Shown here piece after piece: positions 40,602-52,857 of a DNA stretch of 64,000 nucleotides. How positions within the stretch are numbered: the stretch's first letter is position 1; the number at the start of each line of letters is the position of its first letter. Both the position numbers and the translations under genes were made by a program. This DNA is from Pseudomicrostroma phylloplanum (taxonomy: Eukaryota > Basidiomycota > Exobasidiomycetes > Microstromatales): NCBI GenBank assembly GCA_039545275.1, contig BCHS01000010.1:620001-684000 (forward strand). Reading direction: 5' to 3'. The notes below the pieces were generated by a model that had not been told where the DNA came from, searched no databases, and saw only the letters and a program-made list of their open reading frames with translations.

Positions 40602-41123
40602 ATGTCTACCGCAGGACTTTCATCAGAGGACCAAAAGGGTGAGCATTGAGACCGAAGATGCCTGAGCCGGCAAGTGCAGGGCAGACTTCCATCGTCCGAG
40701 CTCCTCCCTCTTGTCTCACCCCCTTCTGACCACAACCTCACCCCTTTCGCTACCTTCCCCACCTCGCCTTCAGAGCTCCAACAGTTCCTCGACTCGGAGC
40801 AAGCCAAAGCCCGCGTCCAGTCGTCCATCTCCCACTTCACCGAGCTCTGCTGGGACAAGTGCCTGGGAACCTCCACTGGCGGAATCTCCACCAGCTTTGC
40901 AAGGGGGCAGGAGGCGTGCTTGGCTAATTGTGTAGAGAGGTTCTTGGATACTAGGTGAGTTGGAGATTGGTGTGGGAAGATGCTTCGAGGAAGAAACCGG
41001 GCTTAGGGGTTTCCCAGGTTGGAACAAGTTGCTGACGATGGCTTTCCTTTCCCCGTTCTGTTCATCCCACCTCGCAGCATCTTCCTTGTGAAGAAGCTGG
41101 AAGAGCAAAGAAACCATCTATAG
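40602..41123 (+). CDS. TIM8: Mitochondrial intermembrane-space chaperone TIM8
   Basis: Exons 40602-40638, 40774-40954 and 41078-41123 give 87 residues, exactly the family length. Tim8 with Tim13 guides hydrophobic precursors across the intermembrane space. The protein is MSTAGLSSEDQK joined to ELQQFLDSEQAKARVQSS, then the twin CX3C motif: CWDKC and, 15 residues on, CLANC, flanked by FTEL and VERFLDT. The C-terminal helix is IFLVKKLEEQRN. The first intron (40639-40773) was fixed by the family's continuous helix; another open frame between 40674 and 40773 is intronic. The 3' end lies 231 bases from the convergent SLA2 gene. Confidence 0.93.
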
Positions 41124-41354
41124 ACGAAGGCGATCTCGAGTGGCTATTGAGTCGCCTCACAATGGGACTCAAGGACGCAATTGTAACACCTCTTTCTCAA
41201 TGACACCCATATTCGTTCACTCAAAGCAGGCTCAGGGTCGGAGTGGCTACGTCGGTCGTGAAGGACAGGGCAGAAGCCAATCGTATATGGGTAGTCGCTG
41301 ACATAAGCAAGATACAGGAAAAGCACAGCCTACAGCGTTGTCCTGCTGCACCTC

Positions 41355-44300
41355 TCACTCGTCTGTGGCATGGTACCCAGCCCTCCTCATCTGCGCCAGC
41401 GTTCCTCGGGCCCTGTTCAGTGCCGCCTCGGCCTCCAGCACCTTGACCTGCTGCTCCATCTCTCGCACCTTGAACTCGTGCTGCGCCAGCTGACCATAGT
41501 CTGTATTGTCGGCTCCGTCCTTCTGGCCAATGATCGTCTTGACCTGCCTCACGAGCGCCTTGCAGGCATCCGTCACTGCCTTGGCTGCCCGCTCCAGCCG
41601 TTCCTGCGTGGCAGACATGAACTCTGCCTTGACCCTCGATGCTGCCACCAGCTGAGCAGTAGAAGCAGAGACCTCATTCGAGGCCACGATCAGCTGCTCG
41701 AGCGAGTGGGTGCCAGTGATGACACCATCGGCAGCCTCAATGAGCATCGTAGTTGCGAAGGCAACGGCCCTGGCAGCAGAGATGAGTCCCTCTGTCCAGC
41801 GATTGTTCTTCTTGTAGAATTGCTGATTGGTGCTGCCTCCCTTGCCCTTGGAGACGATCTCCTGCTGCGAGTCAGTCGAGGCCTTGATCAGACCTCCAAT
41901 GGCTCTTGTGATAGCCAGGGCAGCCTCCAAGATGGCATCGTGCACTTGCAGATCCACGGCAGAGTATTTGCCCGTGTCTCGCGGACGTGACAGCAGGGCT
42001 TGCAGTCGCTGTGTGGCCTGCTCGATGGCGCTGGCAGCGTTCATCATCTCCCTCTCGACGATGTCTCCAATGTCTCCGTTAGCATTCGCAAGCATCGTGT
42101 TGCCAGCCTTGACCATTCCCTCTACAACGTCCGAGAGGGACTTGAAGGCTTGTCGAGCCGACATCGATTGGCGAGCAACGACTTCTCTCCGCTGGTTGGC
42201 AGCGACAGATGCCAAACGGTAAGAGAACAGCCCAGAGAAGAATCGGAGCAAAGCATCTCCTGATGTCTTGCCCGTGTTGACAATCCTCTCGACGGCGTCG
42301 TCAGTCTGAGCTAGCCGAGTGATACCCTTTGTGGAGAGCAACACATCGCTGATAACTTGTGCGAATTGATTCGCCTTCTTGATGACCTCGACGTGCTCGC
42401 CGCCAGTCTCATGGCCCAGGTACAGGCTGAAGGTGGTCGCGAACTCGACTGCGTGGTTGTTGCCCTTCTCGATCATCGACAAGACGTACTCCGGTGTAGC
42501 TGTGTTGTTTCCGGAGGAAGACGGCGACTCCAGCTCATAGATGGCATCGTCTACCTTCTCGACACAGGCCTGCAGGATAGAATCAATGATAGCGTTGAGG
42601 TTCTTGGTATTGTCCAAGATGAGAGTGTCGATCTGGGCATTGACTGCTTGGTCGTTCTCTCCCTGGTTGAGTTGCAGGGCGCTCATCTGCTTGATGGTGT
42701 GGTCCATACCCTCCTGCATGATCATGATCTCTGCATCCTTCTCCTCCCTGAGTCTGGCGATCTCATCATCCTTGGCCTGCAGCTGACTGAGTAGGTCGTC
42801 TGTGTTGCCCCTCTTGCTCCGCAACTCGTCTTCCAGCTCCGCAATCTGTCGGTTGAGCGTCGACATCATGGAGGAGACCTCGGAGCTCTTGGACCTCGTG
42901 GCGTCCTCAGCTCGCTCGTTGGCGAACATCAAGTCTCGCTTCAGCCTCTCAAATTCCTCCTTCTGGCTAGCCTTGATTCGGTCAAGGTCGAACCTAGCCC
43001 GGTCTCTTTCGCGGATCATGTCTGCCAGCTCCAGGTTCTTGGCCTTGACATCCCTCTCCATCCTTTCCATCTTGTCGATGGCCTCTTGCGCGCTGCCGGC
43101 CTTGATCTGCATTTGCTTGTACTTCGCTAGGAGGTCGAGATGCTCCGTCCTCAGCTGCGAGTACAGTTTCGCCAGAGCCTCATACTTGTTCCTCCACAGC
43201 GCGACTTGGTCCTGCAGCTGATGAAGCATCTCATCCTTCGAGGCCAGTTGAGCGTTGACGTTCTGTCCAATACTTGACAGCTCCATCTCCAGCGCTTTCA
43301 CTCGCCGGTCGTACTGCTCCAACATGAGCTGATCTCGCTCGTACTGGCCTCTCATGGCCAACATTTCCCTCTCCAGCTCTGCAACCCGTCCACTGGCCAT
43401 CTGATCCATCTGAGATCGCATCAGCTGCTCCTGAGCCAGTCGTTGCTGCTCAGCCTGCAGCCTCTGCTGATCCTCGAAGTCTCTCTGTTGCTGGGCCTGT
43501 AGCTCTGCCTGACGACGCCTTTCAGCTTCTTCCTTGGCCTTCAGAGCCTTCTGCTTGTCCTCGTACTCCTTCAGCATTCTGCCCTGCTCATCGATCTCTG
43601 CCTGGGAAGGGCCGGAGGGAGGCGTCGGGGGCTTTGGCGTCGAGGGCGCCGGTGCCTTGCGAGCGGGAAGTGCAGGTCCATCATCGGGAGAGTCGAAGAG
43701 ATTGGGAGGATCGTGGTTGAGCTTGGGCACATTGATCAACGTCGTGAGGAACTTAAGGTTGGAGCACTCGTAGTAGAAGCGTCGAAGGGCGAAGTGTTGG
43801 GTATTGTATCTTCCCCGCAATGGCTCCAGGGCATCCGTGGCGTCGGTCCTTCGATGCATGGCTCGCAGCATCGAAGTCAGGAACTTGTAGATACCGTATG
43901 ACTCCTTCACCAGAGGTACCAGTGAAGAGATTCGGCACTCGTTGTTGGCGGCTCCTCGAAAGTGAGCAAAGACCAGCTTCTGCTTCTGCTCGATACCGTC
44001 CTGGAGATTCATGAGGTCCATGATCGTCTCATAACCTTCATCGGGGTTGTCAATGTTCTTGAGTGAGATGTACTCCTCGTACTCGAACATTCCGTTGAAC
44101 TCCTTGTGATGCCTGTGGAATCTGAGCTTCTGCAGGATGTACTGCACTGCCGCACGAATAAGTGGGGCGTACCCCCTCATGCTGTCTGCGCCTACTGTCC
44201 TTGCGCAGGTCTCGAACCATCCCATCTGGGCCTGAGCTTCACGGAGGACGATTGGATGACCTTCTTGCAGGATCTTGTGCACGAGGATGAGCGCCTTGAA

Positions 44301-44675
44301 GGTCTGGACTTCGTCATTGAGGATGGGCTGCACCCTGAGACCGGTCCAGATGGACTGAGACGAGTGGTAGTCCCAAGTGTAGATGATACAATCTAGGAGG
44401 GAAAGCATGACGGAGGGTCAGCTTTTGCTGAACTGTTCCATGCTGATCGTCTCGACTTGACTCACTCCTGACATGCTTCTGCTTTGGGGCAATCTCCTCT
44501 GCATTGGTGGCCTTCTTGATGTTCTCGCTCAGGGCCTTTTCGGCCTTGTCGCGATCCACCGGCCTGGTGGGCAGGTGCTCTTCGAAGCGAGGCCTGACGG
44601 GAGGGAAGAAGAGGCAGAAGCGCCAGATCGTCAGTGGCCGAGTCCTCACCAGCGGTAGGAGATGGAGTTGCCCAT
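41355..44675 (-). CDS. SLA2: Endocytic actin adaptor SLA2 (HIP1R family)
   Basis: Exons 44675-44650, 44593-44466 and 44392-41355 give 1063 residues. Sla2 links clathrin-coated pits to actin at the plasma membrane. The ANTH domain, which binds phosphoinositides, covers about residues 15-290: KALSENIKKATNAEEIAPKQ, then KHVRNCIIYTWDYHSS across the second junction, and FKALILVHKILQEGHP. A Pro-rich linker (SPDDGPALPARKAPAPSTPK) leads to a long coiled coil (about 330-640). The C-terminal 260 residues form the I/LWEQ (talin-HIP1/R/Sla2p actin-tethering) module: AARAVAFATTMLIEAADGVI, SNEVSASTAQLVAASRVKAE. The first exon of 26 nt (MGNSISYR) was chosen because it joins in phase with PRFEEHLPTRPVD. Divergent from ALG14. 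Confidence 0.92.
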
Positions 44676-45198
44676 GACGCCTGGAGACGGTGCGCCTCCA
44701 TGCGTGACTGCGTACCTGCCTCCTCTCGGCTACTCACATGGTTGTACCGATCCTCCTCCTGCAAGAGCGTGAGTGTGTTTAGCTGCTGCTACGATGAGCT
44801 GTCTGCCTATATTGTCGATGTAGTGTGTACCACTTCGCAGGTGGGTATCCAGGGAGTGGCGGAGTGGTGGTGATGGTGGACGGAGGGAAGGAAGCGGTGG
44901 GTGGACTGAGGGTAGCCGAGTGATCCAGTCGGACTGGCTGTGCCAAAGGGGGAAGTCAGTCCCGCACAAGCGCACCAGCGCAGGGCCAGGCACTCACTCA
45001 GGCCACAGCGCGTGGCCGCCGTGTGGAGTTGCACGGCAGCCAAGCTCGCCAAGAGCGGCGCTACACCGGACCGGAACATCATTCCTTCCGGTGAGCCACT
45101 TGCTCCTTCCTGGAGGATACCAAGGCTCGTGTGCAGCCTGGGAGGGACCAGCAAAAGGCAGTCAAGAGAGTCCAGCTTCGGCATCGCCCATCGTCAGG
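44676..45198. promoter_or_regulatory. Divergent promoter region, SLA2 / ALG14
   Basis: A 523-base bidirectional space. No third gene is supported: open frames on both strands have no motif. Possible 5'-UTR introns were not resolved. Confidence 0.45.
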
Positions 45199-46130
45199 AT
45201 GATACTGAACCTCCTCACGTCTCTCGTGACCGCCGTCCTGTCCTCACCACTGGTTCACTGGCTGGTGAAGCAGGTCCTCCTTCTGACCTTTGTCTTTCTC
45301 ATCCTCCTGGCCGCCTTCGCCGTACGACTGCTGCTGCTCCTTCCTCCCGTGAGGGCCAAGCTGCGCCTCAAGCTTCAAGCTGCAAACAAGCGGAAACCCG
45401 ACCAGACGTGCAGGACTGCTCTATTTCTTGGTTCAGGTGAGCAAGTCGCTCGCAAAGCCATACCTGATACAGTCACTGACTAGCGCGCCCCTTTGCCAAA
45501 TTTCCCTCGCCAGGCGGCCACACGACCGAGCTCCTTCTCCTCGCCTCACATCTCGATCCGAAACGATACAGCCCACGCATCTACATTCTGTCCCACACCG
45601 ACGACTTCTCGAGAGACAAGGCTCTGGAGTTGGAGCGCTCCTGGGGCTCAGGTGATGGTGAAGCAGGACAGACGGACTATTCCATCATCACTCTGCCAAG
45701 GGCGCGGGACGTCCATCAACCGTGGCTCACTACACCATTCAGCGTCGTCAAGAGTCTCAAGGCGGCCTATGAATGTACAGCGCCTCAACGACGGCCTGGG
45801 TCAAAAGGCGAGGCAGAAGAGCCTTTTGCAGACCTCCTCTTGATGAACGGGCCTGGCACCTGCGTACCCCTCCTACTGGCGATGTATCTGCATCAGCTCG
45901 CGTCCTTCACACACTTCTTCTCCATAGCCTCGCGGCCGCGGCCCAGACCTCGGTCCATTTACATCGAGTCTTTCGCTAGGGTCAAGACTCTCAGCCTCAC
46001 GGGGAAGATCATGCAGTGGACTGTAGATCGCTTTGTGCGACAGTGGAATCAGCAACAGACATGTGCAACGGGAGCGCCGGATCAGATGCCTAGCAAAGGC
46101 GAGATGCTCAGCAGAAGCTGGCTGGTGTGA
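45199..46130 (+). CDS. ALG14: UDP-GlcNAc transferase membrane subunit ALG14
   Basis: Exons 45199-45436 and 45514-46130 (GTGAGC donor, CGCCAG acceptor, phase 1) give 284 residues. Alg14 anchors the catalytic Alg13 at the ER face and together they add the second GlcNAc to dolichol-linked oligosaccharide. Two hydrophobic stretches stand in the first 55 residues (LLTSLVTAVLSS and VLLLTFVFLILLAAF). The glycosyltransferase-like part starts at the splice junction with LGSGGHTTELL, the family's glycine loop, followed by SPRIYILSHTDDFSRDKA, RARDVHQPWLTTPFSVVKSL, DLLLMNGPGTCVPLL and IYIESFARVKTLSLTGKI, all typical of Alg14. Ends only 86 bases from the stop of the convergent importin gene. Confidence 0.92.
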
Positions 46131-46216
46131 CGTGCTTGTACTGCAATCTATTATGAGCAACGAGATAGAGGGTATGAACAAGACTTTGCCAACATGTCAA
46201 CTACCTCCTTTTTCCC

Positions 46217-49200
46217 CTATGAAAGGATCTTGGACAGCTTTTGCTGCTCTTCTGGACGAAGATGTGCTGCTAGAGAGGAAGCCTGAGGGGACTGAGCCAG
46301 CTGCTGGAAGAAGCTAGTGAGATACGCCTGATAACAATGACGAGGATCGGAGCCAGGAAGGTCAGAGTCAGCGCTACTGGTACGTGTTTCCCTCACATTG
46401 TACCCGACTCACCTTGAGGTCCATCTGCCACACCTCATCTGTCTCCAATCCGCCTTCTGCATCATCATCAAGACCAAAGTCGGCATCGCCTTGGGCCGCT
46501 AGAGCGTTGAGATCGTCCATGTCTGCGTTCAGCAGACTGCTCAAGAAGCGGTCCTCTGTGATGTGCTTCTTGCCCGCCTCTGGCTCATCATCGTCCCACT
46601 CATCGTCGCCGTCCTCCTCTTCAAGGTCGTCGTCGTCCTGGCCGTGGAGTCCTGGCAGCAGTCTGGAAGGCGGGCCGTCCCCAGCCGAGTCGTATTCCGC
46701 AATGAGGATTTTCAGAATCTTGGCAGGGAGAGGAATCGAAGTGTATCGATGAGGATTCAACTTTGCTCTGGACCGCGTGCGGATAGTGTTGGACGTGTCA
46801 GGAATCAGATCGCCTTTGACTGGGATCGTGGCTAGCGACTCGTCCGAGTTTTCGAGTAGCTTCGCAAGAGCGATCGTGCTGGGGCCAAAATGTTGGTCGA
46901 AAGATTAGCGGGGGGAGCGTAGGGTGGTATGTTGAGCGTACTGGACGTGGTACTCACCTAGTCTTCTGGGCCCAGTAACCCTGGAGTGTTTCTGCATTGT
47001 CCATCCACTTCTTCCCCAGCACTGCCAGTCCGCTCGCTGAGCCTTGACTGTTGCCCTCTTCGTCTTCGACTGCGACGTCGATCCCCTTTAGCAGCTGGAC
47101 TACGACCTGACATTGGTCCTTCATCAGGAAAGCGAATGGCACGATCAGACTCTGTGCAAAGGATGCAGTCTTGACCCGACTCAAGCGTCTGACCATGCCG
47201 TCGAGAAGGCTGGGGAGGATCGGCAGCATCGCCTGTGGCACCTTGCGCAAGAGAGCAACGATCAGGTCTCCGACCTTAAGGCCAGCAGACTCTTCTTCAA
47301 GGAGCAGAACCTTAGAGATGATCGCTGTGAAGCGATCGATAGCAGTACCTCCAGCGGATCCATCGTCTGCCCTCCACGCGACGACCTCGTTTGGGCTCTT
47401 GCGAACAAGCAAAGTCAGGGCAGAGATGCCACTCTGCAGTACGTCGCGGTCCTCTGTACCTTGAACAGCGCTGCAAAGAGGTCCAATGAAGTGTCTGACG
47501 CTGCCAGTTTCCTGAAGCGTTGCTGCAGAAGCTCCCATCAGCAAGTGGTCGATGAGCGTCACTGCTGGCTCCAGCAGGTCAGCGTCTTCGTCATTTTGCG
47601 GCTGCATTGCCGATTGCAGCGCGGACACTAGAAGAGGTTGTGAAGCCTCGAGGACAGCTTGAGCCGCTCGCGGCGCTTTCTGGGAGGCCAGACTTTCAAG
47701 CAGATCCGACACCACAGAGAGCAGAATGAAGTCCTTGACGTTGTTCCTCCAGATGGTCAAGACGGCACTAGCAATCTCGGCATAAGTCGCGGGTGCGATG
47801 TCCTGAACCGATGTCTCGCCCGCCTCTTGTTCGCCAACGATGCATTGGATGGTCTCCAAGACCAAGATCAGAGTGTCGCCGTTTGCCTGCATGAGTAAAG
47901 GACCCAGCTTGGCAATGATGCGACCCGTGAAGGGGGACAACAAAGAGGAGGACAGCTGGCGGTAAAAGCTGATGGGAAGAGAAGAGGTCGGCATATGAGC
48001 TGGAGAGTCAGCGACGATAAAGCCGACGCGACGCCTCCCCACGCTGTACTCACTTCTTGATACACCTCACGGCGCTCAGCTTGACAATTAGTGTCTCCTC
48101 TTCACCTCCGAGCGTCTCAGCTTCCAGAGCTTGGACAGATGCTTCCACGAATTGCTTAGCCAAATCAGCTGGCAAGGTACTAGCGAATTGCGAAGCGAAG
48201 ATGTATGCTCGACCTGTCAGAAGTGCCGGTACTTGCCCCTGCACGGACGGTAGCACAGCCCGTTGGAAGACGTCTTGAAGGTCTAGGCCACCCGATGACA
48301 ACCCGCTATCGCTACGTAAGAGGTCTGTAATCTCCTCTGCTACACCCCCAAGCACGGCTAGCGCTGCCTCTACACTCCTCCATCCTTTCCGATCGCTTGT
48401 CGACGAAGTGACTGCCTCTCCCAGACTCCTTGTGGCCGCTTTCGGATACGCCTCTAAGAGATCTTGACAGAGATCGGCCGCTGCGACCCGGAGTCCATAT
48501 TCGATGGCGTCCTCCTCGCTTGCGGCTACGAAGGCATTGGCGTCCGATGTCCACTCCTCTTCCTCCTCGGATGTTATCCGAGCGTACGACACCAAAATTG
48601 TCACAAGCGCAGACATGGCATCCAAAGGCTGGTCGCTTCCCGACACAAAGACTGATCTGCCTCGGTCTCCTCGCGAAGCCTCGGCGATGAAGTCTATCAC
48701 GCTGCAGAGGAGGTTGGGCAGAGTCGTCTCGATGTCTGAGTCACCTTCTGCTACCGCGAACGGTGGCTCGCTATCAGCCTCCAGATAGTATGCGGCGAAA
48801 GGGCCTTCGAGTTGACGCAAAAGATGGATGGCTGAGGTCAAGAGCTCGGGTATTTTGGCTTTGAGCTGTGGCCGGAAGTGTGAAGCGATCTTGAGCGTCT
48901 GGAAAACGAGGAACAGGATCAGCGAGCGCATCCGTCAGCCTACTAATGACATTCAGGCAGAATAAGAGCGCAGTAGCACTCACTCTCCAGATCTCATTGA
49001 CCAAGCAGACCTCTCCATGCTTCTCCTCCGCACTCAAGTCTGCGCTGCCCAGCCTTGCTGTCAGAGTATCTATGCCAGCCATCCCTTGTAGGGCCTGAAC
49101 CCACCTCGGCAATACGTCGTTGGCAATCTGCTTGGAAGCTTCTGGGTATACTTCTCGGACCATGAACAGGGAAGATAGCAGTTGCCGGAAGATGAGAACA

Positions 49201-49908
49201 CAGCGACAGCGAAGTGATGCGGGGTAGGCCTGTATCCGGCAAGGTGATATGGAACACCGGCTCGTCAGCTGGCAAGCCTCTATGAGCAGTTTCGTACGTC
49301 CGAAGCAAGCGCGGACTCACCTGTGTGTCCGCTAAGAGAGCTTCTATTGTTGGCAGCATGTCCTTCGCTCCTCCCAAGATCTGTCTCTCGTCCATCTCCG
49401 AAGACCAGAACTCGCTCAGGAAGGCAAGGGCACCGTGCACGCGATCCCTGTCTTCCACACTGACACTACCGGTAGACTGCAGCATTTGATGGACACTGGG
49501 TAGGAGTTCCGGGAATTCATCAGGCCAGTCTGAAGAGCAGACCAGGGAAAGACATGCTGCTGCTGCCACTCGTAGCTTGCGTTCACCCTGGCCAGGCAGG
49601 GCGAGGATCTGGAGGAGAGCCTGGCGGACGCCTCCCTTGTTCTCGCTTTGGACAGGGCGACCCTCGGGAGGGAAGCCTATGAAGGCCTCGGCAAGCGGTG
49701 ACCATCTTTCCCTGATCCATTTGCGAAGCGAGACTGCTGCCGATTGACGAAGTGGCAGAGGAGTCTGGGTGTTCAGGACAATGTGACAGAGGGCGAAGCC
49801 GCAGGAAGGATCGGCGTGTGCCTGAAGGAGACCGGTCTCCGCTTGAGTGCGGATGGAGGCATCGGGTGAGAGCGTGCCCTCGAGAGCCGCTACGAGATGC
49901 TGCTCCAT
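46217..49908 (-). CDS. KAP114: Importin-beta family nuclear import receptor, KAP114/importin-9 type
   Basis: Six minus-strand exons, 49908-49321, 49229-48984, 48898-48054, 47968-46958, 46878-46413 and 46327-46217, give 1088 residues; all phases match. Kap114/importin-9 carries histones H2A-H2B and TBP into the nucleus. The importin-beta N-terminal repeat is clear: IRTQAETGLLQ, FALCHIVLNTQTPLPLRQSA and VSLRKWIRERW. PASLRCRCVLIFRQLL and EIWRTLKIASHF span junctions two and three. An acidic loop at about residues 965-990 (DDDDLEEEDGDDEWDDDEPE) followed by EDRFLSSLLNADMDDLNAL is characteristic of this subfamily. The last exon gives AYLTSFFQQLAQSP. The Met at 49908 starts at the family's usual point; an in-frame GTG further out is ignored. 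Confidence 0.88.
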
Positions 49909-50402
49909 GAGTACGAGGTGCGGATGATGATGGTCACTGCTGATCACGAAGAAGTGGTTCGGACCATGACGATACTTTTTGCGCGCCTCGCCTCTGCTCG
50001 TCTACGCGTGAGGAGCGGAGTCCGATTCCGCCAAGACCAACACCTCGCCCGCCCTGATCGCATCGATAGAGCAATGAACCGTAGGCCCTGACAAAGGGCG
50101 TCCCTTCACACTCGGGGCTTCTGCGGTGCCTGACGCATCTATTAACAGCCGCAGCGAGAGAGAGGGTGTACGCCCTCGACTGCTGCTTTGCTTCCGCGCA
50201 GCCTCTGGACTTGCCTTGTGCCAAGTCCGGAAAGTGATGGGCCGTGACTATGGCTCCGCCCTGCTTCGGATCAGGAACGTCCTCAATGCTGAGTAGCGAC
50301 AGGGGCGCACGTTCAGACTGGCTGTGGGGAACACATATATATTCCTTTGCTGCATCCCTCATCGACCTCTTGCTCCTTGCTACTCATACCCTCATCCTCA
50401 CC
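49909..50402. promoter_or_regulatory. Divergent promoter region, KAP114 / GH43-like
   Basis: A 494-base bidirectional space with a TATA-like element near its right end (see next entry). No gene seen. Confidence 0.5.
50334..50343 (+). promoter_or_regulatory. TATA-box-like element for the secreted GH43-like gene
   Basis: CATATATATT lies about 60 bases before the ATG at 50403. Most other core promoters here show no such element, so this gene may be regulated (for example by carbon source), which is inference. Confidence 0.5.
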
Positions 50403-51591
50403 ATGCTCGCTCTCCGCATCTTCCTCGCTGCTCTGGCCGCCGTGCCTGCCCTTTGTGTCGTCACCTCACGAGCGGATGCCAGCAAGTCTGACAAGGTCGG
50501 CTACTTGTTGACCCACTTCTACCCAGTAGAGGGCAAGGAGCAGGTCTACTTCCACCTTAGCAAGGGCAACGATGCTCTGGCGTACGAGCCCCTCAACAAG
50601 GACCTGCCTGTACTGAACAGCACCATTGGTTCAAAGAGTGTTCGAGACTCGTTCATCGCTTACAACCCCGATGCCAACAAGTACTGGCTCATCGGCAACA
50701 ATCAGTCCCTGGCCGGTCTTTCCGGTCCCGGCTCATACTACCAAGGCTACGACGGCATCGTAGTCTTCGATGGACAGGACGACACGCTCACTAGCTGGTC
50801 CAAGCCCCGTCTCCTTTCTGTCGCCGGCGAGGGCTCTCTGCACGTCTTTGCTCCCGAGGCCGTCTGGGTGCCTTCCCGCAAGAAGTTCATGGTGAGTGGC
50901 GAGTAGGCAGACGAGGCACACACGTTGTGCACAAGAGTCTAAGCTGACCACGTCTTTGTCGATACGCAGCTTCACTGGTCTGGCGCCTACAAGCAGGACC
51001 CAACCCAGCGCATCTACGCCTGCTACACCGCCGACTTCACTTCTTGCTCCAAGCCCTTCGTCTACTACGAGGAGGCTGACCGAGTAGGCGACATGAGCAT
51101 CCGCAAGCTCACCGACTCTCCTCATGGCTTCGTGCGCTTCTGGGTGTCCAATGGAAACGACAGCAAGATCCTGGGACAGTACTCTGAGAACGGTGTCAGG
51201 GGCGACTGGAAGGACATCCTCCCTTCCAAGAAGCCAGCCATGAGTGCCAAGGGCATCGACCCCGCCTCTGGCGGAAGCGGGTAAGTCAACTGCGGTCCAA
51301 GACCCTGATGACACTTGAGAGTACATTGCGAGCTCACCGGATGCTACTTTCTCCTCTTCTCACAGGCCTCTCGTCTTCCAGGACAACCTTGACCCTCGAA
51401 CATACTATGTCTGGATCATCGAAGGCTCTTACGAGCCCTTCGAGACTAACAACATCCGCGTCCTCCCCTACTCGTACGTCGGCAACCACCCAGGCTTCCC
51501 CAAGGACGTCCAGCAGGGCAACGTCATCTCTGTCAACCAGAAGCAGTACGACGCTCTGAAGAAGAAGTGGGGTAGCGCGACTGACAAGTGA
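50403..51591 (+). CDS. Secreted glycoside hydrolase, GH43-like five-bladed propeller
   Basis: Exons 50403-50891, 50970-51280 and 51366-51591 give 341 residues. Residues 1-26 (MLALRIFLAALAAVPALCVV) are a signal peptide. The mature part resembles GH43 arabinan/xylan-degrading proteins: VGYLLTHFYPVEGKEQVYFH, LSKGNDALAYEPLN, SVRDSFIAYNPDANKYWLIG, HVFAPEAVWVPSRKKF (a blade with the probable catalytic Glu region), LHWSGAYK and IDPASGGSGPLVFQDN. In typical GH43 members the third of these reads RDPFI; here Pro is Ser. The substrate is not predictable; a plant-wall arabinose or xylose polymer is likely by family. Several Asn-X-Ser/Thr sites could be glycosylated. No carbohydrate-binding module is attached. 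Confidence 0.7.
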
Positions 51592-51781
51592 GATGTTTGC
51601 TGGCGGCATCGAAGCCAGTTGAGAGCGCCTGCTCCGCTTTCATGTGCGCCCTTGCCACTTTTTTACCACATTTTGAACGATCACTTTCTTTGCCTGATGG
51701 CCTCCATTCGATGACCCGTCCGACTGAGATTACGAGACATAGTTGACAGCATCTACAAGGGTATATGGGAGTCCTTTATGC

Positions 51782-52490
51782 TTACAGCTTTGATTTGTCC
51801 TTGCCGTCCTCTGACCACTGTTCGACGTACACGCTCCTCAGTCCGTCGCTGATGGGTTTCGGCATGGGCTTCAGAGGCCGCCGCGTGGCTCTGTCCACGT
51901 AGACGTGTGTGGCCCTGGTCAAGGTTCCAGCCAGAGCATTGGGGTCCAGCCTTGGAGGCGGGTTGATGGACCGGTCGCCTCCTTGACCTTGAGCCGCCTG
52001 GAACGGCAGTGATCTGCCTTGGGAAGGGGATGGCAGCTCGAACATGCCGAGCTCAAATAGCACGCTCGATGAGCCAATCTTGATGACCCTGAGACCCACG
52101 CGAAGGAGGCAGGGGAACGTGGCAGGGGCAAAGTATATGGCAGAGGTGGAGATCATGAGACCTAGGCAGTCGAGAGTAGGATCGGCTAGAGGCGGATCAG
52201 TAGGCTGACGGTAGGGCTGGAGCGAGCAATGAGAAACCAAAAGATCGTTGATCGCAGCATCGGCCGCATGGTAGTACATTGCGTTGCTGGTCGGACACGA
52301 GGGATGCGAGAAGTCAGATCGGTCTCGGGGTGCCTAAAGATAGCCGGAGATGAGCAACTTACTTGACGTGTCCATACTGATCATTGTCTGACCAGCGAGT
52401 CTGCACATCGAGCCAGTAAGGGAAGCCGCTAGCTTTCCGTCGCTCTTCGTCCTTGCCGGCCGGAGGAGGGGCAGGAGGCGGAGGCGACAT
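51782..52490 (-). CDS. HotDog-fold acyl-CoA thioesterase (4HBT family)
   Basis: Exons 52490-52363 and 52286-51782 (GTAAGT donor, GACCAG acceptor, phase 2) give 210 residues. The 4HBT family cleaves acyl-CoA thioesters. The active-site helix region is rebuilt exactly at the junction: TRWSDNDQYGHVNNAMYYH, with the catalytic Asp in DNDQYGHVNN, as in YbgC-like enzymes. Further strands include LRVGLRVIKIGSSSVLFELG and THVYVDRATRRPLKPMPKPI. A Pro-rich N terminus and a Gln/Gly-rich loop (FQAAQGQGGDR) are added. No organelle signal is obvious. Substrate length cannot be predicted. Confidence 0.82.
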
Positions 52491-52857
52491 CGATCTTATC
52501 GGTCTACTGGAGACAAATCAGCGAATCTGAGGTGATGCGGTAGAGCGGAGCGGGGCGGCAAGACTTCGCAGAGACAAGAGCATCACAGGATGACGCCGGT
52601 ATTGGAAGCAGTGGTACGGACGACCTTCGCCCGAGCCGGGCAGCATTGCCGGTGTTGCACTTCTGCCGCGCCGCCAGACGCGGAAAGCGGATCAGTGTGG
52701 CTTGGGCGGGGCGAGGCGCGTCTGCAGTCCGCCCCTGCTTCCGTTTGTCGTCCGTCTAAATTGGCTTCCTGTCCTCATTTGCGTCCTACCATCCCATCAT
52801 CCACAGCTTCCTCTGCTCCCATCATTACTCGCAAGAGCGTGAAGCTCGTCTTCCGCC
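52491..52857. promoter_or_regulatory. Divergent promoter, thioesterase / BDP1
   Basis: A 367-base bidirectional space without motif-bearing frames. No TATA box evident. Confidence 0.45.

Noticed and set aside
40674..40773. In-frame extension of TIM8 exon 2 upstream, encoding SSELLPLVSPPSDHN
   Set aside because: The family helix is continuous from exon 1 (SSEDQK) to ELQQFLDSEQ; the extension is intron 1.
43534..43773. Open frames antisense to SLA2, RRB1, KAP114 and the NVJ2-like gene
   Set aside because: Long antisense frames are common in GC-rich coding DNA; none has a motif.
44676..44764. SLA2 start at an upstream TTG giving QEEDRYNH
   Set aside because: It lacks an ATG and does not join in phase; the ATG at 44675 does.
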